DNA from: Buxus sempervirens
Lineage: Eukaryota; Streptophyta; Magnoliopsida; Buxales; Buxaceae
Assembly (NCBI GenBank): GCA_947561395.2
Contig: OX387182.1
Span: forward strand, 56,753,283-56,817,282
DNA: 64,000 bases
Reading direction: 5' to 3'
A model generated the notes under the pieces. It made no database searches. It was given only the letters and a program-made list of their open reading frames with translations, and was not told the origin of the DNA. A program made the position numbers and the translations under genes. This document shows, piece after piece, positions 11,344 to 22,246 of this stretch. The first letter of the stretch is position 1. The number at the start of each line of letters is the position of its first letter.

Positions 11344-11349
11344 GCTTAC
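11344..11349 (-). promoter_or_regulatory. 5' splice site in LTR A copy 1
   Basis: Minus strand: AACCCAG then GTAAGC, 107 nt downstream of the TATA box. Copy 2 has the identical site at 30421-30426 with the same spacing. Confidence 0.45.
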
Positions 11350-11455
11350 CTGGGTTCTGGATGCACTTCCGCAGCGGTTTCCCTCTTCTCTTGGAGTTCT
11401 TCTTGGCGAGAATTCAAAACAAGAGTTAATGGCTATTTGCTTAAGGAGGAGCCTC

Positions 11456-11465
11456 CTATTTATAG
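11456..11465 (-). promoter_or_regulatory. TATA box of LTR A copy 1
   Basis: The minus strand reads CTATAAATAG, 167 nt downstream (on that strand) of the hairpin array at 11632-11775. This fixes the element's orientation. Confidence 0.65.
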
Positions 11466-11631
11466 GCAAAGGTTAGGGTTAGGGTTTGTGAGAATGGTAG
11501 ACACAACATAATGTCTATAGCCCACCAACCTTAACCCTAAGGCTATTTCCGAGATTTCCCCTCATTTAATGAGGGATATGATGGTAAAAGTGAAAAGCTC
11601 TCGGAAAACCCTAATTTTGAGCAAAACTTGT

Positions 11632-11775
11632 GTATCCGGTATATCAGGCCGGATACACAAGGGCCTTAAGGTATCCGGTATTATATACCGGATACACTAA
11701 GGATTGCTTGTATCCGGTATTTGTCACCGGATACAAAGAGGACTACTTGTATCCGGCCTGAGTTGCCGGATACAG
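11632..11775. repeat. Hairpin array A1: four TATCCGG/CCGGATA stem-loops
   Basis: Four units about 27 nt long, spaced about 38 nt apart. Stems are TGTATCCGG/CCGGATACA with one or two changes. Loops include TATATCAGG, TATTATATA, TATTTGTCA and CCTGAGTTG. The last unit matches hairpin 517-543 of family C over its whole length. Confidence 0.85.
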
Positions 11776-11984
11776 GTGAAAATTCATTTTCTTCAATTTC
11801 TGTGCTGGCTTTCAAGAAGATAATGATTTTTGATGATTGTTTGTGCAATTTGGGGTGTCTACAGCTATGAGCAACATGGATCCATAGAATCCCTCCAAAT
11901 TCATAATAAAACAGTTACATAACATCAACAGGGTAATAAAAACCACATATCACAGATTATAGAATATGGGGGTCTACCCTACGG

Positions 11985-12262
11985 ATCCACCTATTCTCTT
12001 TTCCCCTAGCTCTCTCTTCACGTTTTACAGCTAGAGAGGAGTCTTGAGGTACTTGGAGGTAGGTTTGGGAATACAAACACAAACAAGAGGCCTTATTCTA
12101 CAAAAAAAAAGAGAAGAACAGATTATAGGGTTCTATTCTAAGAATCCACCTATTCCCCTTTCCCCTAGCTCTCTCTTCACGTTTTATGGCTAGAGAGCAG
12201 TCTTGAGGTACTTAGAGATAGGTTTGGGAATACAAGTATAAACTAGGCCTTATTCTACAGAA
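11985..12262 (-). repeat. Internal tandem duplication of LTR family B
   Basis: Two copies of a roughly 145-bp block that contains CTAGCTCTCTCTTCACGTTT, TCTTGAGGTACTT and GGCCTTATTCTAC. The same duplication is present in copy 2 (14285-14565), so it predates both insertions. Confidence 0.65.
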
Positions 12263-12318
12263 ATGGAGAAAATTATACTATTTCTAGAATTAAAAACAGA
12301 AAATAAAAGAGAAAATGG

Positions 12319-12324
12319 ACTTAC
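12319..12324 (-). promoter_or_regulatory. 5' splice site in LTR B copy 1
   Basis: Minus strand: TTCAA then GTAAGT, 94 nt after the TATA box; copy 2 has the same spacing (14624-14629). Confidence 0.4.
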
Positions 12325-12417
12325 TTGAATTGAGAAAGCAAAGAAGCAGGGGTTCCCTTCTTCACTTGGAGCTCTTCAGGCTTCAGATTCTTGGCCATTT
12401 GCTTGAGGATCTGCCCT

Positions 12418-12427
12418 CTATTTATAG
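12418..12427 (-). promoter_or_regulatory. TATA box of LTR B copy 1
   Basis: CTATAAATAG on the minus strand, at the place equivalent to the family A box. Confidence 0.6.
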
Positions 12428-12639
12428 GCAAACCCAGGGGCATGGTTGGTCCAAGGGATATGCCAAGATATAGTTTCAGAAGATTCCAGATTGAGTTAAA
12501 AACAGAGATAATGCCAATCCATTGAACCATAGAGGATAAACAAGAGGATTCAAATGGATAAATAAGAGGATTCGAATCTCCCAGAGAGAGATTTGAGTGC
12601 AGATAAGGCTCAGAAATCGAGAAAGGATAAATTCGCACA

Positions 12640-12770
12640 AAACCCCTGTGCCTGTATATACATTGTGGGCGTGTCTTGCCCGCAGTGTTAATACGGGCAC
12701 GGCATGCCCGTATATCAATTGCGTGTGCAACCAGCCCGTAGATAAAATACGGGCACTGCATGTTTGACCA
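12640..12770. repeat. Hairpin array B1 (GGGC/GCCC type, eroded)
   Basis: Tandem stem-loops occupy the place of array A1 but have a different stem: GTGGGC...GCCCGCA, TACGGGCA...TGCCCGTA, then weaker units. Many CG to TG/CA differences suggest methylation-driven decay. Confidence 0.55.
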
Positions 12771-12858
12771 AAATTTACACTTTTTTGACCTGTTTCAAAT
12801 CCCAATTACATATTTTCAGTTATCTTCTTATTTTGTAGTGCAATTTGGGGTGTCTACA

Positions 12859-13338
12859 ATACCAAATCGATCTCTTCATATAAACTGTTTTTTATTTTTT
12901 AATGCTATCTAAATTTCCTCTTTTTATAAGAATATTACCTTCTTTCTATCTATGTCTTCAAAAAGTCTAATTTCATTACAATTTAAAAAAAATTTTCAAA
13001 TTATTCTGTTCTTCTAGTAATAAAATATTTTTATATTTTACAAAAATATTTTATTTTTTCTAGCTGATTATAATTCTTTTCCTTTGAAAAAATTAGTTTT
13101 TCTGGAAAAAAACATTTTGATATTCTTATCGTAAGATAAAAATACGTATATCATGTTACTAATTAATTATAAACAGTTTAATTCATATATTTATATTTTT
13201 TTTAAACATGCTAAAATGAATAATAAAAAATTATTGTGCCTTTAGTGAAAAATGCATCTCATTTAACCTTGATTTTCAACATTTTCAAAATCCAAATCTT
13301 TATCTCCGTCTTTCTAAAATTGATTTCTATTTTGCATG
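12859..13338. other. AT-rich spacer between two family B elements
   Basis: Very AT-rich sequence with no frame or repeat edge that I recognise. Confidence 0.4.
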
Positions 13339-14623
13339 TGTGAGACATGGAAAATCAATTTAATGACTTCCTAATCATCACACGGGATTGGTTAAAAACA
13401 AAGAGTCGCCACCATTTTTTTTATATGTGAATGGACACCAAAATATCAAATAAACACAAAAAGGCAAATTTAGGGTAAAAATAACCCTATTAAAAAAACA
13501 ACCAGAGATGGGTAAGGGGATTAGGTTCTGAACAGGGGAAGGTGTTAGGCACCCTTATTCATCCACACAAGGTGGTTGTAGGCATTGTTCATGTTAAAAT
13601 AAAGGAGGCTTGCTACTAAAATCATAAAAAATCAAAAAGAGACAAAAGTGTATGGTTTTTTCATACGAATAGCCTGATTAATTCAGAACTTTCAAATATG
13701 ATCATACCATTCTAAAGGTTTCATGATTAAAATAAAATTGAGCTAAAAAATCAGATAAAACCAATCTAAAGAGAAACCTGAAAAACTAGCTTTAGGCTAA
13801 ACCATTAAAAGGTTGAAAAACTAGATTGTAATCTCTTGATTAAAACATTGAAGAATAAAGTTACTTGGAGTACAGATCTGATCCGGATCTCTCATTAGTG
13901 GAGAAATAGAACCCCCACTCAACCCATGTTGATGAAAAAACACAAAAAGGGAGAGTTTATACCATAGGATCCTTTCTCCAAGATTTAAAACAATTTCAAA
14001 ATCACACTATGAAACCCTATAGGTTACTTTCAGGCTTTTGGTTTTAGATCTACCATATAGATCATAGTAGATCCAGAATCCTAGCCAAATATCACCAAAA
14101 TCCAGAAAACAATGCTGTAGGTGCAAAGGTGTGAAAAATCCAACCTATGGAAAGAAGTGGGGATCTCATGATATAAACATCATGGATTCATAGAATTCCT
14201 CCAGATTCAAAATAAAATCATTAAAATATGATCAGGATAGTAAAAGCAGCCATATATCATAGATTAGAGCATATAGGGGTCTACCCTACGGATCCACCTG
14301 TTCTCTTTTCCCTTAGCTCTCTCTTTACGTTTTACGGCTAGAGAGGAGTCTTGAGGTACTTGGAGATAGGTTTGGGGATACAAACACAATCAAAGGCCTT
14401 ATTCTATAAAAAAAGGAGAAGAACAGATTATGGGGTTCTATTCTAAGATTCCACCTGTTCCCCTTTCCCCTAGCTCTCTCTTCACGTTTTACGGCTAGAG
14501 AGGAGTCTTGAGGTACTTGGAGGCAGGTTTGGGAATATAATTATAAACTAGGCCTTATTCTACAGCAATGGAGAAGATTAGATTATTTCTAGAATTGGAA
14601 ACAGAAAATAAAGAAGAAAAGGG

Positions 14624-14629
14624 ACTTAC
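14624..14629 (-). promoter_or_regulatory. 5' splice site in LTR B copy 2
   Basis: Minus strand: CCAG then GTAAGT, 94 nt after the TATA box. Confidence 0.4.
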
Positions 14630-14722
14630 CTGGATTGCGAAAGCAGAGCAGCAGGGATTCCTTTCTTCACTTGGAGCTCTTCAGACTTCAAATTAATGGC
14701 CATTTGCTTGAAGAGAGGCCCT

Positions 14723-14732
14723 CTATTTATAG
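14723..14732 (-). promoter_or_regulatory. TATA box of LTR B copy 2
   Basis: CTATAAATAG on the minus strand. Confidence 0.6.
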
Positions 14733-14937
14733 GCAAACCCAGGGGCATGGTTGGTCCAGGGTTTTCCAAGATAGAGTTTCAGATTGAATTAAAAACAGAG
14801 ATAATGCCAATCCATTGCCAAATGGGATAAACAAGAGAATTCGAATGGATAATAAGAGGATTCACATATCCCAAAGAGAGATTTGAGTGCAAATAAGGCT
14901 TCAAAATCGAGAAAGGATAAATTCGCACAAAAACCCC

Positions 14938-15055
14938 CGTGCCCGTATATACATTACAGGTGCGTGATGCCCGTAGAGTTAATACCAGCATCGCATGCCC
15001 GTAAATGAACTGTGGGCGCGACCAGCCCGTGGAGAAATTGCGGGCATTGCATGTT
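14938..15055. repeat. Hairpin array B2 (GGGC/GCCC type, eroded)
   Basis: Equivalent to array B1, with units such as TGTGGGCGCG...GCCCGTGG and GCCCGTATA words. Stems carry several mismatches. Confidence 0.5.
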
Positions 15056-15230
15056 TGATTAAATTTTATACTTTTTTAACCTGTTTCAAATCCCAATTAC
15101 ATATTTTCAATTATGTTCTCATTTTGTAGTGCAATTTGGGGTGTCTACAGCATGCTAAAATTTCTTTCCGCCCTGAATTATAAGAACAAATTTTCTAACG
15201 TACACATGTTTGCACTTTTTTTGTACAAAC

Positions 15231-15722
15231 ATAGTATTGGGTGCCCTGCCTGGCCTGTAACCCAATACCCCAGGAATGGCCCAGCCAGTGGCACGACTAA
15301 GGCTTGGCCGCCCACAGACCACATAATAAATGCATTAAAAATTCAAAAAATAGAAAAAAGGAAATAAATAATACAAATAATTCTAAAAAATATATTTATT
15401 ATTCACACACATTTTTCACATAATCGGGATACAATTTTTCTCAAAATTGTAAAAAAAAAGGTAAAAAGTTGTAAAAAAAGGTAAAAAAAAAACCTCAAAA
15501 AAGGCAAAAACCCTATTCTTTTTAATGCAAGCTCGCAGGCTAGCACGTGGGCCGACACTGTATGGCACGCTTAAAGCGTGCTGTGCCGACCGCGGGCTTC
15601 GCGGACCACGGCCCACCAGGCGATTGTGTCGGACAGGCTAAATGCTCAGTACCCTAAGCACGACACAGCCTGCTAATAGGTGCTAGGTCGCCCGTGCTGG
15701 CCCGGCCTGATAAGCAACCCTA
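15231..15722. mobile_element. Probable non-autonomous hAT-like element, GC-rich
   Basis: GC-rich islands in AT-rich surroundings, with repeated inverted words such as GGCACGCTTAAAGCGTGC and GCGGGCTTCGCGGACC. The edges are TTGGGTGCCCTGCCTGGCCT (left) and, reverse-complemented, GGGTTGCTTATCAGGCCGGG (right). These resemble plant hAT elements rich in GGGCCGTGCC words. I could not find a matching 8-bp duplication, so the ends are approximate. Confidence 0.4.
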
Positions 15723-17680
15723 TCTAATATTATACTATACCCGAGCTACATCCCTTGTACAAGGATAAGGTTGAATAAAAAAAAGGTATACTAAAATATG
15801 TTACATATTATTGTGTATAGCATAATAATACTCTAGTTACCAAACCTTAATGGTTACGGTATAGTAAGACATAAACAAGGTTAGGGTTTAGCCCAACCCA
15901 CCACTAATCCGACCTTAGTACACCCTTATATATCATTAAATATAAGCTATTTATATATATTTCCTATAGGTAAAAGCATTGTTGCATATGAAGAACAGCA
16001 CGACCAATTGAAACCATCCATATGATATGAGATCTACTTAGTTGATCATATATACAATATATCAACCCATATAAAAACTCTTCACTATATTGAGAAATGA
16101 GCTTTGTCAAATGTACTAATGGTCATCCAATTTTTTAAAAGAAAGATTTTAGTTATAGGAAAGCTTCTATCATGTGAAACTTGTCTTTGAAACTTAGACC
16201 TTGTAATGAATGCACATGTAAGAAAGTGAGGTTCTCCAAATATGTTCCATGGCTAGCTAATTATGTGCCTTAGACAAGAAACCAGAAGAAACCAGGCCTA
16301 CTGGGGCACTGAACAGAAAAAGCTTGGGGGAAGCCAAATATTTGACGGCAAACTTGGATTCAAGAAAATATAAGATTGTGAGGGGAAGAAGTAATATGGG
16401 GAAGCCAAAAACTTGTAACCAACTGGCTATCCAAATTCTTTTACATCCATGCTAGTAGTAAAGCCTAACTGCCTAAGGAGTATGGCCCAGTGATGGAGCC
16501 TATGGTGTTGAAGATGCAGCTTACGGAGGTAACCCAGCATTTGTTGGCAGGCGAAATTTTTAATGAGGATGATGTTGTGTTGTGATTTTTTTCTGTGATT
16601 AAGGCCTCTTGACCTGTCTCTATGTCCATAGCCATGGCTTTCTATACATTAGAAGCCAAGCTAAGTGAAAGCAGAACTAAGGCATTTCTCTCAGAATATA
16701 AGATGGTTTTTCGTAGACAGCTGGTAGCTTTTTCCAAAGAGAAACAGATAGAAGGGAAAGGAATAACAAAACTGAAGGGGACACGACAATAAAGCTTGGT
16801 AAATTGTTGTGAAAAAAATCTTTAGGGACATTTGCTCTAAAGGAAAACAAGAACAGGTTACTGGTTGTTCAGTTAGGGAGTGATTTTTTTGCTTTTTCTG
16901 CTTCCATATGGAACAGTTGATACATAAGTTTCTTACCCAAAGACAAAAAAATTGATACATGAGTTTGGCATGAAAGGACAGAATGTTCCACCAAAAGACA
17001 GAGGAAAAACAGAGGGAATCAGAGTAAAAAGATGTTTGAATTATATATATATAACAGGTGATATTGATAAGGTTAGTCCAGTCAAAAAGCCCAGTAGAAG
17101 TATAACATGAGATGGAATCAGGATTCCAACGGAAAAGATATCCTGGTTTACTAAAAAAGTTGGAAAATTCCATGGTGCAGGAAAAAAAATCTTTGGAGGT
17201 GCAATGTTAGGGTGTATCTAGTGATTGTGTAAATTGCTTGTGCGTTTTTCATAAGCTTCAGATTCTTTTTTATTTCTCCTTTGATGAATAATGATTGTAT
17301 TAAAAATAAATTGATATAATTACATAGGCAATAAAAGTGTGGGATACTCCTCCTTGCCCCACCCATGAGGCACCAAAAAGCAACCTATCAATCCAGATAC
17401 TACTCATTCCACCTATAACACTATATACATTGAAATGTGATGTATAAAAAGCCAATATCACTCCACATAATCCTGTCTCTAATTTGAACACACCTCCATT
17501 CGCATGTTTTAAGTTAGCTGTTCATCTAACATGAACTACTTGGTTGGATTTTGGATAAACTAATTTTATCAAGGATACAGATACTCTCAAGTTAGGATCT
17601 TGTGTTAATTAACTTGAAACTAATTAGAACTTGTCATATCAGCTGAAATTCCACATCATTATACATAACTAAATTTGAAA
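15723..17680. other. Intergenic, nothing recognised
   Basis: AT-rich sequence. Open stretches on the minus strand at 16691-17491 have low-complexity, membrane-like composition and no family resemblance. Confidence 0.35.
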
Positions 17681-17970
17681 TAAAGATTTGGATCCTCTCA
17701 GGTTAGAATCCTCTATTAGTTAGCTCCAACCCAACTAAAGCATGCCACATTTACTAAAATTCCACATCATCGGTTGAGTTTTGAATCAAATCATGTTGGA
17801 TGGTGCCTAGCAATGATGTAAAATTTTAACTGACATGGTAAGGTTTGATAGGAGATGATCTTGATCTTTGAAATCAAACTCACTAGCTTGGAGGTGATGT
17901 GGAATTTCAGTACATGTGGCAAGTTTTACTTTATTTCAAGTTAACCAATAGAGAATCCAAATCCTTCTAT
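17681..17970. mobile_element. Foldback MITE about 290 bp, with a partial direct copy upstream
   Basis: The left arm (GATTTGGATCCTCTCAGGTT ... GCCACATTTACTAAAATTCC) is the imperfect reverse complement of the right arm (GGAATTTCAGTACATGTGGC ... GAGAATCCAAATCC). A diverged direct copy of the left arm lies at 17575-17665. Confidence 0.5.
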
Positions 17971-19166
17971 AAATATAGACCAGATTAACCCTCTAATGTT
18001 AAATATTTTGCAGAACACCTTGTTTATGTCTTTAAAATAGACCATAGCAGCAATTTGTTTAAACCTTCATTATTCTAATGGACACAGTGTATAGAACGCT
18101 TTTAGAAGAAAATACAAGATGCTTCAAATACTTACTGCTAGGGATCTCAAGTTTGTGTACGTCAGAAAATCAATAGCCTACAAAATAGATGCTGAGCATA
18201 CCACATGAGAAAATTTGGAGTACCAACAATCCCTCATGATATGATATGATAAAAACCAAAGAAAAAAAAATGAGAGGATAAAACCCAAGATAAACATGTA
18301 AGTAGGGAGAGGAACTTTGAATATCAAAGATTTTCACTAAACAATGCCACAAAATGAAAGCTTTCCCTTTCATCTCTTGCAAGAAAAGTTAAGCCATAGT
18401 GTTGCCCAAAACATAATTTTTAAGACAAACAACTCACATTCAAAAAATTTATTTGGGGAGCCCAACTTCTCTTGTATGCTATAGATAAGTCCTATGTCAC
18501 TATGTCACATATTAAGAAATTAAAATTTATTTGGGAAGCCCCATCATTTATTCTAATGTACATGTCAATCATTAGGGTTTGCATAATTAAGATATTGTTC
18601 ACGTGTCTAATCCAAAGCATCCCTTGTCAAATAAATGGTTTAGATTAAATAAATCATTCTTTCTAATATTATACAACATATCTATTATATATATATAAAA
18701 CACAATATTGTTATACATGTAACCATAATAATCAGTAACGTGTTTAAGAAAGGTTATGATAATAACTATTAGAATACAGTTAGAGTGAACATGATAAAAT
18801 CAGATAAATAGCTTGTGTGTGTGTGTGTGTGATTATTAATCACAAGTAAAATATAACTGCTAGATGTTGGACTGGCTCAGCCCTGCCCCAAGCCATAGAA
18901 ACCATGCTAAATGATCATTTTTAACTGCTAGAAAAAAACAGGAAACATATGAGAAACGAGAATAATATACACCTATATGAAGGATTATTACATATCAACT
19001 TCTCTTTGTTGCTTCTATAAACATTATATATGAACAATCACCAGATTTCGTTGGGGTCAGTCTGTTTTATTGGCTTGTTTTCGCAACAGGAAACACACCT
19101 GCGACATCAGTGCTATGTACATCTTTTGGTATCTTCCCTTCAATCCCAAGTTTAACAGTCGACTTT
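17971..19166. other. Intergenic, 3' side of the PPR gene
   Basis: AT-rich, with a short GT microsatellite near 18815-18832. No gene seen. The first part next to 19166 should hold the 3' untranslated region of the PPR gene. Confidence 0.4.
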
Positions 19167-21244
19167 CTACCAGTTATCCTTGCAGGAGCATTGCCCATGG
19201 ACAAAATGGTGGAATCTGTTTGAGTCTCTCAAGATGATAGGTTGTTTCAAAATCTTAGATACAAACTTCATAAACAAATGGCAATCAAAGCAAGCACGCA
19301 AGTTCTTCATGATCCTTATAGGAACCCCTCCCGGCTTGCTCATCAAACCAAATGCAAGGGCGAGTTTCTCACTGTGGTAGCGGATGGCCTCAAACTTTTC
19401 CTCTTCCCCGACATCATGTAGAACCAGTTTTGTATTGGGAGCAAAGCCAGCTTCCTGCAGTTTCTCTATCAGTTTGCCCAGTTCTAAATAAATTTTTTCT
19501 GTTTGGGGGTGAGTTCGATCATCTGACACGAACTTGTGGACCTTATTATTGATCTCAATCCAACTGTAAGCTGTAAACTTGTGAATCTTCCTCTCTTTCA
19601 TGAGAGATCTCGTGAATGCCACATCTTCCCACCTTCCAGAAGCAGCATACATGTTAGACAACATAATAAAAGGGCCTGCATTGAGTGGTTCTAACTCAAA
19701 AAGATGTCTTGCTGCCATTTCTCCATCTTCTATATAACCATTTGCAATAGAAACAGATAATAGAGTAGACCAAATCAAACAATTGGGTTCATCGGGCATG
19801 CCTGTAATTAGATCCACTGCTTCGTCAATGTGCCCTGAGCGACCAAGGAGATTGATCATACATGCATAATGGTCCAAAGTGGGCGTCATGCCATGCAGAT
19901 CAGTAATTGAATGGAAACATCTCTGCCCATCTTCAATCAAGCCAGAATGGCTATAAGCAGAAAGAACTCCAACAAAGGTAACATTATCCGGCTTGAAGTT
20001 TTCTTGCAACATCCTGTTGTAAAGTGCCAAAGCCTCTTGATCCCATCCATTTTGTGCATAACCTATGATCATGGCATTCCAAGAGATGACATTACGAGTG
20101 GGCATCATTTCAAAAACCATCCAAGCATCCAAAATTTCTCCACATTTCGCATACATATCAACTAGAGCACTGGAGACAAGAAAATCACTCTCAGTTCCTG
20201 AATGAAGTGATCTCGAGTGGATTACCTTACCGTGACCCAATGAGGCCAATCTGGAACAGGCAGTGACCACACTTGAGATGGTAAAACAGTCAGGTATAAC
20301 ATTTTGTGCTAACATCTCACTAAAAAATGCCAAAGCATCCTCTTCTTTCCCATTTTGGACATAACCAACTATCATATTGTCCAACAAACTTTATCTCTCT
20401 CCTTGATCTCCCTAAAAATCCTCCTTGCATCTTCTACCAACCCCCTTTGAAAATAAGCTCCAAGAACACTAGAGACTGTAATGGGATCAGGTTTGATTCC
20501 CAATACCTGCATTTTACGAAACAAATCCAGACATTCTGCACTCTGCCCATTTCTTAAATACCCGGATATCATGGAATTCCAACACACAACATTCTTATCA
20601 ACCATTCGATCAAACAACCGCCGAGCATCATCAATTTCACCACACTTACCATACATATCAGTTAAAGCATTCCAAACAAAAACATTTCCTTTCAAATTAC
20701 AAACAACAATCCTTCCATGAATTTGCTTCCCTTGCTTTGAATCCAATAAGCAAGAACACGCCTTCAAAAGGCTCACAAGGGTGTACTCATCAGGCTCAAA
20801 TCCATCTTTCTGCATCCCAATAAAAAATTCCAAGGCTTTTCTAGAACACCCATTACTAGCAAAACCTGCAATGACCGTATTATACGATACCAAATCACGG
20901 ACAGTCATCAAATCAAAGACTACCTGCAAATCGTCAACTGAACCCCACTTCGAATACATAGAAAGCATTGCATTCCATGAAAAAACATCTCTGTGGGGCA
21001 TTTTGTCGAACAGGTATCGAGCGTCGGAAATTTTCCCGGACTTCGCGTATAGCTGTAGAAGTCGATTCTTAAGGTATGGGTCATTGAATAAGTGGAACTC
21101 CATGTGAGACTGTAATCTCTTTGCTTGATCGACATCATTGGATCGGACACATTCGAGTAGGAGACGAGAGTATTCTTCAGCTCGTGCATAACCCCGAGTG
21201 TAAAGCAAGTCTATGGCTTTCCGCAGCTTTTGCTTTGCTTTCAT
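19167..21244 (-). pseudogene. PPR protein, PLS class with E and DYW domains; frame broken once
   Basis: Two overlapping minus-strand frames join into one roughly 692-residue protein. The first (21244-20372) starts MKAKQKLRKAI and carries PLS-type PPR motifs (RDVFSWNAMLSMYSKWG, NVFVWNALTDMYGKCG, NVVCWNSMISGYLRNG). It stops just after KERDKVCWTI. The second (20387-19167) resumes with MIVGYVQNGKEEDAL, more PPR motifs, the E/E+ region and a C-terminal DYW deaminase. The deaminase shows the HSE zinc/catalytic motif, CFDCH, the second CSC site and a DNW ending in place of DYW. Such proteins bind organellar transcripts and edit C to U in plastids or mitochondria. The break near 20374-20385 is explained by one missing base in a short A run, so it is either a recent null mutation or an assembly/sequencing error; everything else is intact. 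No intron is needed. Confidence 0.85.
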
Positions 21245-21319
21245 CCAAGACTTTTGTTTGCTTTATCTTCTTCGCTGTGTTTGAATCTAGATTTGGAGAG
21301 AAAAGAAAAGAAAGTGTTA

Positions 21320-22030
21320 AAATGTTATTTTCCCTCGTTTAGTTTAAACGAAGGAAAATGAGATTTTCTCTCCAAATTTTCTCTCCCTCTTTCTTTCAAA
21401 TGTAAAAAAAACTTTTCTTTCCAAAAAGATAGAAATTTTAAAAGAAAAGAAAATTCACCATCATTTATCACTATTCACACCACTCACCCATCCCACTACT
21501 AGCAACATCCATCACTACCACAACCCACCACCCACCAATCCACCATCACCACCACCGCCAACCACCACCACCATTGACCACCACCACCCATCACCATGAC
21601 CCACCAACACCACCACAACCATTTGCCACCACCACCCACCACCACTACCTACCACCACCACTACTAGCTATCACCAACACCTACCACCACCCACAATCAC
21701 CCACAACCACCGCCAATCACCACCACCTACCACCGCCACTCGACAATGCCGCCCACCACCGCCACTCGACACTGCCGCCCACCACCACCATCACGCGGCC
21801 ACCGTTGCTGCCACCACACTAACCCAACCAGCACCCACCTACTCTTACTTGCCCACCATCCCAACCCAGCATCTTGTTAAAATATATTTTTCTTTTCTTT
21901 TCATTTTTCATCTCATCCAAACATAGGAAAAAGAAAAGAAAATCAATATTTTTCTTTTTTTTTTCTCTTTTTTTCTTTTCCTTCTTAGCTTTCTTTCCTT
22001 TTTTCCTCAAATCCAAGGCTCCAAGCACAG
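21320..22030. repeat. CCA/CCACCA low-complexity block with TTTTC-rich borders
   Basis: About 330 bp of imperfect CCA/CCACCAC repeats (21475-21830) lie between AT-rich borders full of TTTTCTTTTC. The ends include CTCGTTTAGTTTAAACGAAG, a perfect inverted repeat. An apparently similar element in the opposite sense (GGTGGT-rich, bordered by TTGTTTGTTCGAAAATGG) lies at 54180-54590, suggesting a repeat family rather than a coding His/Thr-rich protein. Confidence 0.5.
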
Positions 22031-22078
22031 CCTTATTGTCATCTTAGTTGAGATGTAGACAGTCTAAAAGACCAGATC

Positions 22079-22246
22079 ACTTCTTGTGGTGGCTCTATCT
22101 GCAGCCTTTAAGTGAAGCCTCCACAAGATGAAAACACGTGTCCTGTGGCTTAAAACTATTAGTTGCGTGTTTGCATCCACATGACACGTGTTTGCATCCT
22201 GTGGAGGTTTCACTTAAGGACTGCAAATAGAGCCACCACAGGAAGT
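22079..22246. mobile_element. Long-arm foldback MITE, 168 bp
   Basis: The left arm opens ACTTCTTGTGGTGGCTCTAT (22079). The right arm reverse-complemented opens ACTTCCTGTGGTGGCTCTAT. Pairing continues for about 70 nt through CACGTGT words, leaving a short loop. The RNA would fold into a near-perfect hairpin. No coding capacity. Confidence 0.75.

Larger units (their letters stand above)
9550..11863 (-). mobile_element. Long LTR family A copy 1, nested in family B
   Basis: Minus-strand ends are TGTAGACACCCC (11863) and CCGTGTCTCACA (9550). The 5-bp target duplication GCTAT is perfect (9545-9549 and 11864-11868), and removing the insert restores the family B sequence. It is 2314 bp with no protein domain. 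The stretch 11005-11630 is almost identical to 30080-30707 in copy 2, whereas the 3' half (9550-10990) is clearly more diverged. TATA, splice donor and hairpins are listed separately. Confidence 0.88.
8718..12858 (-). mobile_element. Long LTR family B copy 1 (interrupted), solo-LTR-like
   Basis: On the minus strand it starts TGTAGACACCCC at 12858 and ends CCATGTCTCACA at 8718. The perfect 5-bp duplication ATACC flanks it (8713-8717 and 12859-12863). Without the inserted family A element (9550-11863 plus its duplication) it is about 1.82 kb, matching copy 2 at 13339-15149. No gag or pol is present, and the body is non-coding. TATA box, 5' splice site and degenerate hairpin array are listed separately. 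It contains the conserved phrase GAAGGTGTTAGGCACCC, frequent in long plant Ty3/gypsy LTRs, so I infer a gypsy (perhaps Tat/Ogre-like) origin. Confidence 0.82.
13339..15149 (-). mobile_element. Long LTR family B copy 2, solo-LTR-like, 1811 bp
   Basis: Minus-strand ends are TGTAGACACCCC and CCATGTCTCACA, and the perfect 5-bp duplication GCATG flanks the unit (13334-13338 and 15150-15154). It matches copy 1 throughout, with scattered substitutions. No coding region, primer site or polypurine tract lies inside, so it behaves as a solo LTR or a very long non-autonomous unit. Confidence 0.85.

Noticed and set aside
11212-11469. 85-codon minus-strand frame identical in both family A copies (also 30289-30546)
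   Set aside because: Its ATG lies upstream of the TATA box and the frame reads through the TATA box and past a splice donor. The identity is better explained by conservation of the DNA block.
12321-12761. 146-codon frame in LTR family B copy 1
   Set aside because: It starts inside the hairpin array, passes through the TATA box and is not preserved in copy 2.
15416-15616. 66-codon minus-strand frame with Arg/Pro-rich start
   Set aside because: It overlaps the GC-rich inverted words of a hAT-like repeat and has no family features.
21574-21822. His/Thr/Pro-rich frame
   Set aside because: Direct product of CCA/CCACCA repeats; an apparently similar repeat occurs in opposite sense at 54180-54590.
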